Numbered from the stretch's first letter, positions 1 through 9,438 are shown. The stretch: DNA of 43,375 nucleotides from Gluconacetobacter sacchari (GCF_014174255.1 NZ_JABEQJ010000038.1:1-43375); one strand, 5' to 3'. The notes: generated by a model not told the origin, from the sequence alone. A program made the numbers and translations.

Positions 1-38
1 GGTCAGGCGGCAGAAGATATGGCTGGGATCGGTCAAAC

Positions 39-58
39 GGGATGAAACGGCTCATCCC
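39..58. terminator. Hairpin beyond the flgH end, possible terminator
   Basis: A perfect 7-bp stem (GGGATGA/TCATCCC) with a 6-nt loop lies about 60 nt past the flgH stop, in the direction of flgH transcription. No clear T-run follows on the minus strand, so termination is only a guess. Nothing else is seen in 1-118. Confidence 0.25.
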
Positions 59-118
59 AGCATACTATACCCTCGCCACTTCAAAGGGTACCCCAACCCG
101 ACAGGCTGCTAGAGCGGA

Positions 119-841
119 TCAGAAGGGCAGGACGCTATCGAGGATCTGCTGTCCGTAGCGCGGGGTCTGGAGCTTGCTCAACTGTCCGCGGCCGCCGTAG
201 GAAATCCGTGCCTCGGCGATCTTGTCGTGGGTGATGATATTGTCTTCGGTGATGTCCTGCGGGCGGACGACGCCGCTGACCATCAACTGGCGCAATTCGC
301 CGTTCACGCGGACTTCCTGGCGGGCGACGACGACGAAATTGCCGTTGGGCAGGACCTGGGTGATCGTGCCGGCCAGGGCGAGCGTGACGGATTCGTTGCG
401 CGTGATCCTGCCGGCGGCCGTGTTGGCGCTGGCGCTGCTGGTGTCGAGTGCCGACGAACTGGACAAGGTCTTGCCCTGGGCACCGAAGAAGCTGGGAATG
501 CCGAATGTCTGCGAGCCGCTGCCCGCGGCATTCGTGTTGTCGGTCAGGGCCGCGTTGTCGGCGATGTTGACGTTGATGGTGATCAGGTCTCCGACCTGCG
601 ACGCCCGCTGGTCCTTGAAGAAGGCCCGGCTGCCCGGGCGCCACAGGCTGCCGACTTCCGTCGGCGGCGGCTGAAGCGGCGGCATGGGCATGGTGACCGG
701 GCGATAATCGGGGGTCTGCGTCGGGTCCGACGTCTTGGTCATGCGCGGCGGGTGACCGATTTCGCTGAGATCGGCTACGCCGGTGCAGCCGGACAGGCAG
801 AGCAATCCGGCCAGGGCTACCCGGGGCAGGGGCTGTTTCAT
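119..841 (-). CDS. flgH: Flagellar L-ring lipoprotein FlgH
   Basis: This is the outer-membrane lipoprotein that forms the L-ring, the bushing around the flagellar rod. The 240-aa protein begins MKQPLPR, has a short hydrophobic signal segment and a lipobox (LSGC) whose cysteine would be lipidated. The mature part carries the FlgH hallmarks: a Trp-rich stretch (SLWRPGSRAFFKDQRA), then GDLITINVNI, NESVTLALAGTI, VLPNGNFVVVARQEVRVNGE and a final RPQDITEDNII/RISYGGRG block. The start is placed at the second Met, because the seven codons before it do not look like signal peptide. A start at 862 is also possible. It is the last gene of a flgG-flgA-flgH series read leftwards. Confidence 0.93.
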   Translation of the reverse strand: MKQPLPRVALAGLLCLSGCTGVADLSEIGHPPRMTKTSDPTQTPDYRPVTMPMPPLQPPPTEVGSLWRPGSRAFFKDQRASQVGDLITINVNIADNAALTDNTNAAGSGSQTFGIPSFFGAQGKTLSSSSALDTSSASANTAAGRITRNESVTLALAGTITQVLPNGNFVVVARQEVRVNGELRQLMVSGVVRPQDITEDNIITHDKIAEARISYGGRGQLSKLQTPRYGQQILDSVLPF

Positions 842-871
842 CGCGGGCAGGCTCCAGCGCATAGGCGGCGG

Positions 872-1891
872 CTATCGAAGGGAAAGGTCCGCGCGCGACC
901 GGCCGCGCGCGGATGTCAGGCGCCGCAGCGCGTTCGAATCGGAGGGAACGGGGTTGCTGCCGGCCGCGACCTCGATTTCCGATGCGCTGATGACCCTGCC
1001 CGTCACGATCATGTTGCTCGACAGGTTGAGGATATGCACATACTGGCCGGCGCCGCCATCCTCCAGCGCGCGGCCGGTCGCCGTCAGGTGGACGCCCGGC
1101 GCGGTGAAGGTGATCACCGCCGGGTCGCCCTTGTGCATCAGCACGGTCCGTTGCAGGTCCTGGTCGAGGATCGGCGCGCCGGCGACCACACCGCGGGTCA
1201 GGGTCATGCCGTCGATGTCGGCTTCGTTGGTGAACGCCTTGGAGGTGATGTGTCCGGCATAGGAATCGTCCATCTGGGCATCCGAGGCCGAGAGTACGCT
1301 GCCGGCGGGAAGGGCATGCGCGTAGACGAGCAGGCGGCGGGTCGCGTGGATGACGCCCGTCAGCAGGAAGGAATCCCGCGTGATGTCGCCCGTGGGCTGG
1401 CCACGATAGGCCGTCGCGGAAAACCACCCGCTGCGCTGGTCCCATTTGATGTCGGACAGCACGATCGGCTTCTTGTCGTCGGGGGCGACGATGATCGGGT
1501 GGAAATCGCGGAGTTCGATGGAGACGGGGCCGTCTCCGAGATCGGGCAGGTTCTGCCGGACGAGCCCGGCAAAATAATCCTGGTCCAGCACGCGGCCGGC
1601 GCGGGTGATCGTCGCCGTGGCCGATGGCGATTGGTCGAGCCAGTCGACGCCATATTCGTCGGCGATGGCAAGCAGTTGCCTGCCGCCCACCTGGATGCTC
1701 GCGCCCGGGGCGGGGCCGGGGCCGAGGGGGCGATCCTGCCCAGGTTCCAGATCGGCGAAGAGGTCGGACAGCCTGACCGTGCCCGAGGCGATGACCGTGG
1801 CGCCGCGCAATGTCGCGGCATGCGCGTGCGCGGCGCCGCCGGCCGCGAGGCCGATCGCGAACATGCTCGCAATGGCCACGCGCATCGGCAT
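872..1891 (-). CDS. flgA: Flagellar P-ring assembly chaperone FlgA
   Basis: FlgA is a periplasmic chaperone needed to assemble the P-ring (FlgI). The 339-aa product has an N-terminal signal peptide (MRVAIASMFAIGLAAGGAAHAHA) and a C-terminal SAF-like region with RRLLVYAHALPAGSVLSASD, GMTLTRGVVAGAPILDQDLQRT and GDPAVITFTAPGVHLTATGRALEDGGAGQ. These are typical of FlgA. It is longer than the enterobacterial protein (about 220 aa), as is usual in alphaproteobacteria with an extra N-terminal domain. The start codon lies one nucleotide past the flgG stop and flgH begins about 30 nt after its end, so the three genes are probably one transcript. The first or third residue could be the true start. Confidence 0.88.
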   Translation of the reverse strand: MPMRVAIASMFAIGLAAGGAAHAHAATLRGATVIASGTVRLSDLFADLEPGQDRPLGPGPAPGASIQVGGRQLLAIADEYGVDWLDQSPSATATITRAGRVLDQDYFAGLVRQNLPDLGDGPVSIELRDFHPIIVAPDDKKPIVLSDIKWDQRSGWFSATAYRGQPTGDITRDSFLLTGVIHATRRLLVYAHALPAGSVLSASDAQMDDSYAGHITSKAFTNEADIDGMTLTRGVVAGAPILDQDLQRTVLMHKGDPAVITFTAPGVHLTATGRALEDGGAGQYVHILNLSSNMIVTGRVISASEIEVAAGSNPVPSDSNALRRLTSARGRSRADLSLR

Positions 1892-1892
1892 G

Positions 1893-2681
1893 TTACCGCA
1901 GGTTCGTCAGCGTCTGCAGCATCTCGTCGGAGGCGGTGATGACCTTGCTGTTCATTTCATAGGCGCGCTGCGCCGTGATCAGGTCGGTGATTTCGGTGAC
2001 CACGTTGACCGACGATTCCTCCACGAACCCCTGCCTGACCGTTCCATATCCCTCGCTCTCGGGCGTGCTGAGATTGGCGGTACCGGATGAGGTGGTTTCG
2101 GTGAACAGGTTCTGGCCCATCGCCGCCAGGCCGTTTTCGTTCTGGAAGGTCGCCAGCTGGATCTGGCCCGCGATCTGGGCCGTCGTCTGGCCGGACAGGG
2201 TGTACTGCACCTGGCCGGACTGGTCGATGGTGATGTTTTCGGCGTTGTTCGGCAGGGCGATGTTGGGCGACAGCGGGTAGCCGTCCGCCGAGACGATCGT
2301 GCCGTCCTGGGAGAGCGAGAAGGTGCCGTCGCGGGTATAGGCGTATTCGCCCGATGGCAGCGTCACCCGGAAATAGCCGCGTCCCTCGATGGCGAGGTCG
2401 AGGGAGTTGCCGGTCTGTTCCAGCGTGCCCTGTTCGTTGATGCGGTAGATGCCGGCGGTGCGGACGCCGAGCCCGACCTGCGCGCCGGCGGGAACGAGGT
2501 CGCCGGTGTCGGAACTCATGGTGCCGGCGCGGCGCAGATCCTGGTAGATCAGGTCCTGGAATTCGGCACGGCGGCGCTTGTAGCCCGTCGTGGTCATGTT
2601 GGCGATGTTGTTGGAGATCGTCTCGACATTCGTCGTCTGGGCCTGCATGCCCGTGTTGGCGATATCAAGCGAACGCATCAT
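1893..2681 (-). CDS. flgG: Flagellar distal rod protein FlgG
   Basis: FlgG is the main subunit of the distal rod of the flagellum. The 262-aa protein is of normal length. It opens with the rod/hook signature (SLDIANTGMQAQTTNVETIS followed by NNIANMTTTGYKRRRAEF) and closes with the conserved C-terminal helix (VNVVTEITDLITAQRAYEMN, then SKVITASDEMLQTLTNLR). The family signature GYFRVTLPSGEYAYTRDGTF is in the middle. A GGAGG-like ribosome site precedes the ATG by about 11 nt. No flgF lies immediately upstream, where it often sits; a D-amino-acid-aminotransferase gene on the same strand is there instead. The 198-nt gap between them should hold the flagellar promoter, but I see no clear sigma-54 or sigma-70 boxes. 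Confidence 0.95.
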   Translation of the reverse strand: MMRSLDIANTGMQAQTTNVETISNNIANMTTTGYKRRRAEFQDLIYQDLRRAGTMSSDTGDLVPAGAQVGLGVRTAGIYRINEQGTLEQTGNSLDLAIEGRGYFRVTLPSGEYAYTRDGTFSLSQDGTIVSADGYPLSPNIALPNNAENITIDQSGQVQYTLSGQTTAQIAGQIQLATFQNENGLAAMGQNLFTETTSSGTANLSTPESEGYGTVRQGFVEESSVNVVTEITDLITAQRAYEMNSKVITASDEMLQTLTNLR

Positions 2682-2879
2682 GGGATGAGAGTCCTCCGGG
2701 GCTGCCGCGCTGCACGGCCACCCACCCTGACCGATAGGGGTGACGGATGCAGGTCCACATTATTCGCACATGCCGTGGGCCGACCGATCGCATCCATCCC
2801 CGCATTGCCTTCGACACAGCTACGATCATGTCGCGCCCATGGCAAGGTCTTTCCCCCGTATACGATCGGTTAATTTTTT

Positions 2880-3773
2880 CTATCCGTGCCCGTCTTCCGC
2901 TGGCCAGGCTTCGGGAAGGTCCATCAGGTCGCGCATGTAGGCGGCGTACAGATCCTGGAAGACGGGACCCGGCTCGCGGTCGCCGATGGGGTGTCCGTCG
3001 ATGGTGGCGACCGGGATCGCGATGGTCGATGCGCTGGTATAGAATGCTTCCGTCGCCGCCAGCGCCTCGGCGCGGGTGAAGGGCCGCTCGACGATGGTCA
3101 GGCCGCGTGCCCGCGCGATCTTGAGGATCGTCTGGCGGGTGATGCCCGGCAGGACCGCGGGCGACAGGTCGCGGGTTATCACGTCGCCGCCGGCGGTCAC
3201 GATATAGGCGGTCGAAGACGCGCCTTCGGTGATCTGGTCGCCGCGCGTCATCCAAGCCTCGTGGGCGCCGGCCTGCGAGACGGCATGCTTGGCCATGACC
3301 TGGGCCAGCAGCGAGGTCGATTTGATGTCGCAGCGCGTCCAGCGCTGATCGGGAAGAGTGATGATCCTGGCGCCTGTCTTCGTCAGGGGGCTGTACTGGA
3401 CGGGCTGGAATTGCGGGAACAGGACCACTGTCGGCGCCAGCCCGTCCGCGTAGGCGAACGCCCGTTCCGCGACGCCGCGCGTGACCTGGATATAGATCAG
3501 GCCGTTGCGCAGGCCGTTGCGCCGCATCAGTTCCTTTTCGATCGCGGTCCATTCGGGGGCGGCGAAGGGATTGGGGATGTCGATTTCAGCCAGCGAGCGG
3601 GCGAGGCGGGCCAGATGGGGCGTGTCGTCCACCAGGCGTCCCTCGATGACCGCCGTGACTTCGTAGACGCCGTCGCCGAAGAGAAATCCCCTGTCCATGA
3701 CGGGAATGACCGCTTCGGCCAGCGGAACGAACTGTCCGCGTATGAATGCGATCCGGGTGTCTGTCGTCGTCAC
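2880..3773 (-). CDS. D-amino acid aminotransferase-like PLP enzyme (fold type IV)
   Basis: The protein is a class IV aminotransferase of 297 aa, the size of D-alanine transaminases, which move amino groups between D-amino acids and 2-oxo acids. Visible family motifs are VMDRGFLFGDGVYEVTAVIEG near the N-terminus, CDIKSTSLLAQVMAKHAVSQAG with the PLP lysine in IKS, EAWMTRGDQITEGASSTAYIV for cofactor and phosphate binding, and FYTSASTIAIPVATIDG near the end. The GTG at 3771-3773 is chosen as start because GGAGG stands 4 nt upstream and family similarity starts there; the reading frame stays open far beyond it without similarity. Branched-chain aminotransferase or aminodeoxychorismate lyase are relatives, but DAAT fits best. 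Confidence 0.85.
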   Translation of the reverse strand: MTTTDTRIAFIRGQFVPLAEAVIPVMDRGFLFGDGVYEVTAVIEGRLVDDTPHLARLARSLAEIDIPNPFAAPEWTAIEKELMRRNGLRNGLIYIQVTRGVAERAFAYADGLAPTVVLFPQFQPVQYSPLTKTGARIITLPDQRWTRCDIKSTSLLAQVMAKHAVSQAGAHEAWMTRGDQITEGASSTAYIVTAGGDVITRDLSPAVLPGITRQTILKIARARGLTIVERPFTRAEALAATEAFYTSASTIAIPVATIDGHPIGDREPGPVFQDLYAAYMRDLMDLPEAWPAEDGHG

Positions 3774-3912
3774 GATGCCTCCGCTGGCCGGTCCTGTGTC
3801 CGAGGGGCGCACCATAGAAGAGAAACGTGCATGCCGCTTATTCGGATATCGGCGTTGCCTATTCGGGCGGGTGATAGGCCTGGGCATATTCGGATAGGTC
3901 GCGGGTTGGACG

Positions 3913-4262
3913 GTGGCGGCGGTGAATGAGGGCGGTGTACACTGTATCGGATCGGACCACGCCTCGCATGCCCGCGACGCCGAGGAGCGCCCGTGGCCGC
4001 AGACCGTGGCCGGACTGACGGGCGTGCAGACGCCGGTGCCGGTCATGCTCGACCATGTCGGCGCCGGGCGGCTGTCGCTGGAGCGGATGGTGCAATTGAT
4101 GTCCGCCGGGCCGGCCCGGATATGGATATACGGTGCCGTGGGCAAGGGGCGCATTGCCGTGGGCTATGATGCCGACTTCACGATCGCCGACCTGGCGCGG
4201 CGGCGGACGATCGAGGAAAGCTGGATTGCCAGCCCGTGCGGCTGGACGCCGTTCGCCGGCGG
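3913..4262 (+). pseudogene. 3' remnant of a dihydroorotase/amidohydrolase gene
   Basis: The frame encodes the last third of a dihydroorotase-type cyclic amidohydrolase (pyrimidine synthesis). It shows GSDHASHARDAEE (normally GSDHAPH, metal site), GVQTPVPVMLDHVGAGRLSL, ARIWIYGAVGKGRIAVGYDA, DFTIADL and SWIASPCGWTPFAGGRA. The N-terminal two thirds with the HxH zinc motif are absent upstream, and the end runs into unrelated residues after about 4262. The gene is therefore a fragment. It faces the LysR fragment that follows, and both appear to be left over from one deletion. Confidence 0.75.
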
Positions 4263-4292
4263 GCGCGCTCGTGTCGTTCCGCTAGCCGGCGG

Positions 4293-4583
4293 TCAGTGGG
4301 CGGCGGGGATCTCTTTCACGATCTCCCCCAGCCGGTCGAGGAAGAAGCGTGCCAGGCGCGAGAGGGAGCGGTTTTCCGACCAGATGGCGTGGGCCGCGAC
4401 GGGAATGGCCGGTACGAACGGGCGGCTGGCCAGGCGGAAGCGGCCCGACGTCGCGGTCAGTGGATCGACGATGGCGATCCCGGCATTCGCCTCGGCCAGG
4501 ACGCAGGCACCGGACTTCGGCGGAGAAATTGAATGCCGCTCCCTCGTGGTCGAAGGCGGTGCGCGTGGCCTCGCCCATCTGGA
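4293..4583 (-). pseudogene. 3' remnant of a LysR-type regulator, cut by an IS element
   Basis: The minus strand encodes the end of a LysR effector-binding domain: GACVLAEANAGIAIVDPLTA, then a run ending SLSRLARFFLDRLGEIVKE. The part before it (GEATRTAFDHEGAAFNFSAE) is in another frame, so there is a frameshift near 4510. The reading stops at the inverted repeat of the IS element. No LysR N-terminus (HTH) is found on the far side of the IS, so insertion was accompanied or followed by deletion. Confidence 0.6.
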
Positions 4584-5863
4584 GAGATCGAAGAACCATT
4601 GATTGATGCGTCCGGCTTCTGATTTCAGAGTTGTGGCGTGTTGATTGATGGTTTCTGGGCCTGATTTTCGCACTGCGTCTGTCGCAGTGTGGAGGGAATT
4701 GGCTCTGGATTGCTACGCGGCGGCGTTCATCCTCTCGAGGAAGAGGAGGCGGCGCATGTCGTAGACGATATTTGCCGGCCCGATCCGCGTTGTGGCCTGG
4801 GTGATGCCGACGGTCCGGACGAACAGTCCCGTCTGCGATTTCTGATCGGCAAGACATGCTCGATGCGAGAGCGGATCACCGACTTCTTGGCGGTGGACCG
4901 ATGGATATGCCGGGGCATGGGCTTGAGATGCGGCTTTTTCCTATGGACCTTCGAGACGAAGCCCTTCTTTTCCATGAAGGCTTCGTTGGCTTTCGAGCGG
5001 TAGGTCGTGTCGGCCCAGACGCTTGAGGCGGTATTGGTTTATCCAGCAGGCCCGCGCGCAGCCTGGCGCCATCACTGGCGGCGGCATCCGTCACTTTCCA
5101 TTTTCGGATCAGCCGAAACTTCCGGTCGATGGCAATATGCGACTTGTAGCCAAAGAACGGGATGGTGAGATCCGTGGACGGGATCGTCCCGTCCTCCCGC
5201 CGTTTTGCCTTGGTAAACTTCAGCGTCCAGCGGGCGTGCCTGTCCTTATGCGACGCTTTGCCGGTTTGTCCTAGCAGTCTTGTGGGATCCGTCCTTCCCG
5301 AAGATCGGCTTTCTCCCCATTGGTATTGCGCTTTTTTGGAACTGCCACCAGTGTCGCATCCGGGATCCGGCCTGACATAGGCAGATAGCCGGCGTTCCGC
5401 AGGGTCGCGTCAAACCGGTCAAACAGCACGTAAATGGCGCCAGCCTGGGTCAGACGCTCACGAAACAGCCAGACCGTTTTGGCATCAGGCACGCGATCCG
5501 ATAACGCAAGGCCGAGGAAGCGCATGAAGGACAGACGATCGTTGATCAGATACTCGTTCGTTCATCGGAGAGATTGTTCAGCGTTTGGAAGGCCAGAATT
5601 TTGAACATCAGCACCGGATCGAACGGGAGACGGCGGCCTTTGCTGCGATCGGAATAAGCCAGAGCCTTCTCCAGATCAGAATGGAATGCCTCAAAATCCA
5701 CAGCCCGGGAAAACGCTTCGAACTGGTCACCAAGCCCGCTCAACCGTACCAGGCGCTCTTCAACATCAAAGAAACCCGGTTGCTTCATGAGCCATCCCCC
5801 AATTACCACACGAGGAATGGAATCACAGAGAGGGGGCCAAAATCAGGAGGTTTTTCGAACCTC
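4584..5863 (-). mobile_element. Decayed IS5-family insertion sequence
   Basis: An element of about 1.28 kb encloses a broken IS5-family transposase. Imperfect terminal inverted repeats are visible. The left end reads GAGATCGAAGAACC from 4584; the reverse complement of the right end reads GAGGTTCGAAAAACC from 5863, and both are followed a few bases on by TGATT. I could not fix a target duplication by eye. It interrupts the LysR fragment. Confidence 0.7.
4713..5788 (-). pseudogene. IS5-family transposase, multiply frameshifted
   Basis: A DDE transposase would start at the ATG at 5788 (MKQPGFFDVEERLVRLSGLG) and end at the TAG at 4713. Pieces of the family are recognisable in three frames: LPFDPVLMFKILAFQTLNNL; FMRFLGLALSDRVPDAKTVW and FDATLRNAGYLPMSGRIPDA; LTIPFFGYKSHIAIDRKFRL; MEKKGFVSKVHRKKPHLKPM; SVIRSRIEHV. 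There is a frameshift near 5555, an in-frame stop near 5273 just after IPQDC, and further shifts near 5240 and 5040. The element cannot make transposase. Confidence 0.85.
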
Positions 5864-6091
5864 TACCTATCAGTTTTATCGACCGACAATCACTCCGGTT
5901 TATAGGCGCCGCGTCATTTTCCCGCGGTGGAAAAGAGCGGCGAAGGGGTGGGCCGGCCACGGATAACCGGCAGCCGGCCGGACGTCGCCCTTTTCGTTTG
6001 GAAATCGTCCTGTCCGGAGCGGCGGAGATTCGATCCGGCGCTCCGGGAGAATGCGGGACAGGGAGCGTTGCGGGTTTGCCGGTGGGCGAGT

Positions 6092-6280
6092 TCAGCCGCG
6101 TAGGGTCTTTTTGATCTTCCGGTCGGTCTCGTATTGGCTGAGGGCGTAGACCGACCAGATGGCCGCGGGGATCCAGCCGATGATCGTGATCTGGAGCACC
6201 AGGCAGACGATGCCGGCGATGGGCCGGCCGATGGTGAAGAACTGGAGCCAGGGGAGAAGGAGCGCGAGGAGCAGGCGCAT
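6092..6280 (-). CDS. YqaE/Pmp3 family small membrane protein
   Basis: This is a 62-aa two-helix inner-membrane peptide of the Pmp3/YqaE (UPF0057) family, small stress-linked proteins thought to affect membrane potential or ion leakage. MRLLLALLLPWLQFF is the first helix, and the second contains IVCLVLQITIIGWIPAAIWSVYA with the family GWIP motif. A charged tail (ETDRKIKKTL) follows. AGAGG lies 8 nt before the ATG. It stands alone, divergent from the DUF2501 gene. The 288-nt spacer between them should hold both promoters. Confidence 0.8.
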   Translation of the reverse strand: MRLLLALLLPWLQFFTIGRPIAGIVCLVLQITIIGWIPAAIWSVYALSQYETDRKIKKTLRG

Positions 6281-6568
6281 TTGGAAAACCTCTTTATTGG
6301 ATTGTTAAGGGGATGGATCCTACACAATGCGGGTGCGGCCGTTAAGGGGCCGTCTGGCGGCCCGGCCACGACGACGCCCCGAAGACGCGCGCCGGGTTGG
6401 CGCCGGGATGACTTTGCCGGACGCCTCGTCAGTATTTTGTTTTGCGGCGATTGTTTCAGGACTGCATAGAACTGCCGGTGCATGGGGACGTTTCGTCTTC
6501 GTCTGTACGGCCCGATGTGACGGGATGTCGCGGGCTGTTGCTTATCCGAGTTGCTGAAAGGTTCGGTC

Positions 6569-7093
6569 ATGTTGAAGGGTCGTTTTGTTGCTTTTGCTGT
6601 CTCCTGTGGCCTGGTGGTTTCCGGTGCCGCGCACGCGCAGAGCGCGGCGGCGCAACTGCCGGCTGGAACGACGCTGTCTACCCCGCCGGCGGGCAGCGTG
6701 CCCGTGGCGTCGCCGGCCGATCCGGCCTCCAACCCGGCTACGCGCGGCACGCAGATCGTCAAGGGCGTGACCGGGACGACGACGGCGGCGACGCCGGGCG
6801 TGTTGGGCGAGAACGGGTTGCCGTCGCTGGCGTCGGCCAATGCGGGGAATGTCGCCGGCTTGCTAAGCTATTGCATCCACAAGAAACTGGTTTACGGCAC
6901 CACGTCGCGCAGCACCGCCCGCGCGCTGGCCAAGCGCGACGATGTGAAGAACGACCAGTTCTATTCGGTGGGTGGCCAGGGGCTGCTGGAGACCGGAACC
7001 AGCACGCCGTTCGATATCTCGACGCTCGACAGGTCGAAGCGTGTCGAACTGTGCAGCGACCTCGTCAAGAAGGGCCAGTCGCTGTCCAACTGA
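6569..7093 (+). CDS. DUF2501 family secreted protein
   Basis: A 174-aa protein with a clear signal peptide (FVAFAVSCGLVVSGAAHAQS). A low-complexity Ala/Pro/Gly/Thr linker follows, and then the conserved domain from about residue 95: SANAGNVAGLLSYCIHKKLV, GQGLLETGT and RVELCSDLVKKGQSL, with two cysteines that may pair. This matches the DUF2501 family (E. coli YjjA-like) of unknown function. The ATG at 6569 is preferred over an upstream TTG in frame because AAAGG stands 7 nt before it and the signal peptide begins directly. It converges with the next gene, 29 nt away. Confidence 0.75.
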   Translation: MLKGRFVAFAVSCGLVVSGAAHAQSAAAQLPAGTTLSTPPAGSVPVASPADPASNPATRGTQIVKGVTGTTTAATPGVLGENGLPSLASANAGNVAGLLSYCIHKKLVYGTTSRSTARALAKRDDVKNDQFYSVGGQGLLETGTSTPFDISTLDRSKRVELCSDLVKKGQSLSN

Positions 7094-7122
7094 GGACGGG
7101 CCAGGAACGCCGGCTCGGGCTG

Positions 7123-9438
7123 CTACAGTCTCGCCATCACGTCGGCGAGCGGTGTGACCAGGTGGTGGTGCAGCCATCGGTGCAGGCGCGCGAAGGGCCG
7201 TGCATAGGGATCCATCGCGGCCGACCGGAAATCGGGCGCGGCGCAGTGCCGTCCGAAATCTTTCGCGAAGGGAACGGACGGGCCCTGGCGGACATAGCGG
7301 TGATAAAGCTCCGCCCGGGCGCCGGTGCCCCAGCCGGCGGCCTGGCACAGCACGGCGGCGAAAGCCTGGGAGCGCGGGGGCAGCAGGTCCGCCGCGTTTT
7401 CCGCCTGATCGACGGCGATCGCGCGGTAATGGAAGCGCCGGTAGGGCGTGGCCTCGCTGGCGGCGAAGCGGGCGCGTTCGCCCTCGGTCACCAGCGGGCC
7501 GGGCAGGGCGATCGCGGCGCGGGCCGCCCTGGTTGTGGGGAGTGGCGCCTGGCCGTCGGCGAGGGTGCGGCCCGCGCCCATGGCGAAGCCGCCGTCGAAG
7601 ACCGCATAGTCCGGGTCCTGCTCGGTGCCCATGATGTCCATGCCGTGGGCGTGGGCAAGGTTGGCGGCGGTGAACCAGGCCTGGGCACGGCCGACGGCGG
7701 TCCAGCGGTGCGCGGCGTCGTGCAGCGCCTGGCCGTAGGTTCTGGCCCAGGCGCGGATCGGGGCACGCTGGTCGCGATCGTCGGGGAAATAGGGCAGGGC
7801 GTCCGCGACGCGGCCGGCGCGGACCAGGCGCCGGGCCAGGATCGACCGGATTTTGTCGGATTCGGCCGTGCGCGCGGCCGGGATATGGGTATCAACGTCG
7901 CGGCGCAATTCGTCGATCGTCAGGACGCGTTCGGCCAGGTAGGCGGCATCGAAGGCGATGCCGCCGTGGCTGTCCGCGTCGGCGGCGGCGTAGAGGCAGT
8001 CGAAGGCCGCGACATACTGGCCACGAGAGAGGGTCAGGACGCCCTGTTCGGCGCGGAGCCGGCTGATCTCCCGCGGTGCCAGCCCGTCTCCGATGGTGGG
8101 AAATCCCTTGACGGCTTCGGCGTATTGGCGTGCCGCGGCGGTGAGGTCGCCCTGCTGGATGGCCAGCTTGGCCAGGACCCAGTGCGACAGCGGGGTGGGC
8201 TGCATGGACGCGAATGTCCGGGCAAGGTCGGCGCGGCCGCCGCGATAGGCCAGGGCGGCCAGGCGGTCGGCATGGGCGATGCGCGCGACCCCGCGCGCGC
8301 GAATGGCATCGACCAGGGTGACGATGGCGGGATTGGGGCGGATGGTCCGGATTGCGGTGCAATAGGGGCAGCTATTGCCGGAAATGCCGCGCGCGGCATC
8401 GTAATAGCCCTGGCCGCCCCGGTCGGGGGCGGCGTAGACGGACGCTGTCCGGGGATCGTCATTGACGATGTCGCCGGTGCGGGCCAGCGCGTAGGCCACC
8501 AGGAGCTGCTGGCCGAGCGGATCGTCGATCAGGCGCCGGGCGCGCCGCGAGTCTTTCATCGCCCAGGAGGCGATGAGTTGCAGCGACGTGACGCCGCTGT
8601 TCGAGCCGCGTGCGGCCTGTTGGGCATAGAGCGCGATGGCCTGGTCGAGGTTCGCGGGGGCGATGCGATCGGCGCACGGGGCATCGGTCAGGAAGGCTTT
8701 CCAGCCGCAGGCGGTGCCGCCGTCCATCAGGTAGGACCTGGCCTGCTCGCCATAGCTGGCGACGGCCAGGGAGAGTGGATCGGGGGCGCCCTGCCGGGCG
8801 AGGGCGCGGGCCTGTGCGAAGGCGCGGGATGCGTCGTCGCGCGCCTTGCCGTCGCCGGAGGCGAACAGCCTGTCCAGGTCCAGGCGGCCGAGCATGGCGG
8901 CCGCCCAGACCGCCCGGTCCCGTCCCTGGCCGTCCGGCAGGTCCAGAACCGCCTGGAAGCGCCTGCGCGCGCGCTCGGCGGCGTCGGGGGCGCCGGTCCG
9001 GCGGGCGAGATCGGTATCGACCGCGGCGGCGGTGTAGAGGCGGATCGCGGCGGGCAGGCCGTCCGCACGGGCGTAGGCGGCATCGCCGTCGATCGCGTCG
9101 CGCATCGTCGCGACGCGGTTCTGTTGCAGGGGGGAGAGTGCCTCCATCCCGGGTTCCGGCGGGGTGGCATCGTCCTCCGGGGAGCGGAGGGGAGCGGGTG
9201 CCGACCGGGTCGCGCGGAGGGAATCGCCGGGGACGACGAGGTGGCTGGCCGCGTAGGCGAAGGAGGTGGGGGGCGTGGCCTTCAGCGTGCCTTCGCGGTC
9301 GTCGAGCAACTGGGTGGGAAAATCCATGCCGCAGGCGAGGACGATCGAGATGCCCGCGAGGCTGAACAGCGCGAAGGCGAGCCCGTGGCGCGGCAGGGCG
9401 TTGCGGATCGGCCGCGGCGGATCAGGTCTGTCGTTCAT
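7123..9438 (-). CDS. Large membrane-anchored or secreted protein of unknown function
   Basis: The 771-aa product has one hydrophobic segment near the start (GLAFALFSLAGISIVLACGM), which could anchor it or act as an uncleaved signal. The remainder is Ala/Arg-rich and helical. Pairs of helices recur (for example ADLARTFASMQPTPLSHWVL, AKLAIQQGDLTAAARQYAEA and YVAAFDCLYAAADADSHGGI), giving a TPR/SEL1-like look that suggests a solenoid scaffold. No catalytic motif is recognised. Two cysteines in CPYC may bind metal or form a disulfide. Its ATG overlaps the stop of the upstream DUF3142 gene by four bases (ATGA), so the two are translationally coupled and probably work together. Confidence 0.7.
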   Translation of the reverse strand: MNDRPDPPRPIRNALPRHGLAFALFSLAGISIVLACGMDFPTQLLDDREGTLKATPPTSFAYAASHLVVPGDSLRATRSAPAPLRSPEDDATPPEPGMEALSPLQQNRVATMRDAIDGDAAYARADGLPAAIRLYTAAAVDTDLARRTGAPDAAERARRRFQAVLDLPDGQGRDRAVWAAAMLGRLDLDRLFASGDGKARDDASRAFAQARALARQGAPDPLSLAVASYGEQARSYLMDGGTACGWKAFLTDAPCADRIAPANLDQAIALYAQQAARGSNSGVTSLQLIASWAMKDSRRARRLIDDPLGQQLLVAYALARTGDIVNDDPRTASVYAAPDRGGQGYYDAARGISGNSCPYCTAIRTIRPNPAIVTLVDAIRARGVARIAHADRLAALAYRGGRADLARTFASMQPTPLSHWVLAKLAIQQGDLTAAARQYAEAVKGFPTIGDGLAPREISRLRAEQGVLTLSRGQYVAAFDCLYAAADADSHGGIAFDAAYLAERVLTIDELRRDVDTHIPAARTAESDKIRSILARRLVRAGRVADALPYFPDDRDQRAPIRAWARTYGQALHDAAHRWTAVGRAQAWFTAANLAHAHGMDIMGTEQDPDYAVFDGGFAMGAGRTLADGQAPLPTTRAARAAIALPGPLVTEGERARFAASEATPYRRFHYRAIAVDQAENAADLLPPRSQAFAAVLCQAAGWGTGARAELYHRYVRQGPSVPFAKDFGRHCAAPDFRSAAMDPYARPFARLHRWLHHHLVTPLADVMARL

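Noticed and set aside
135-1445. Long minus-strand frame across flgH and flgA (436 codons)
   Set aside because: It is Arg/Pro/Ala-rich shadow coding opposite or beside well-recognised genes in GC-rich DNA, with no family likeness.
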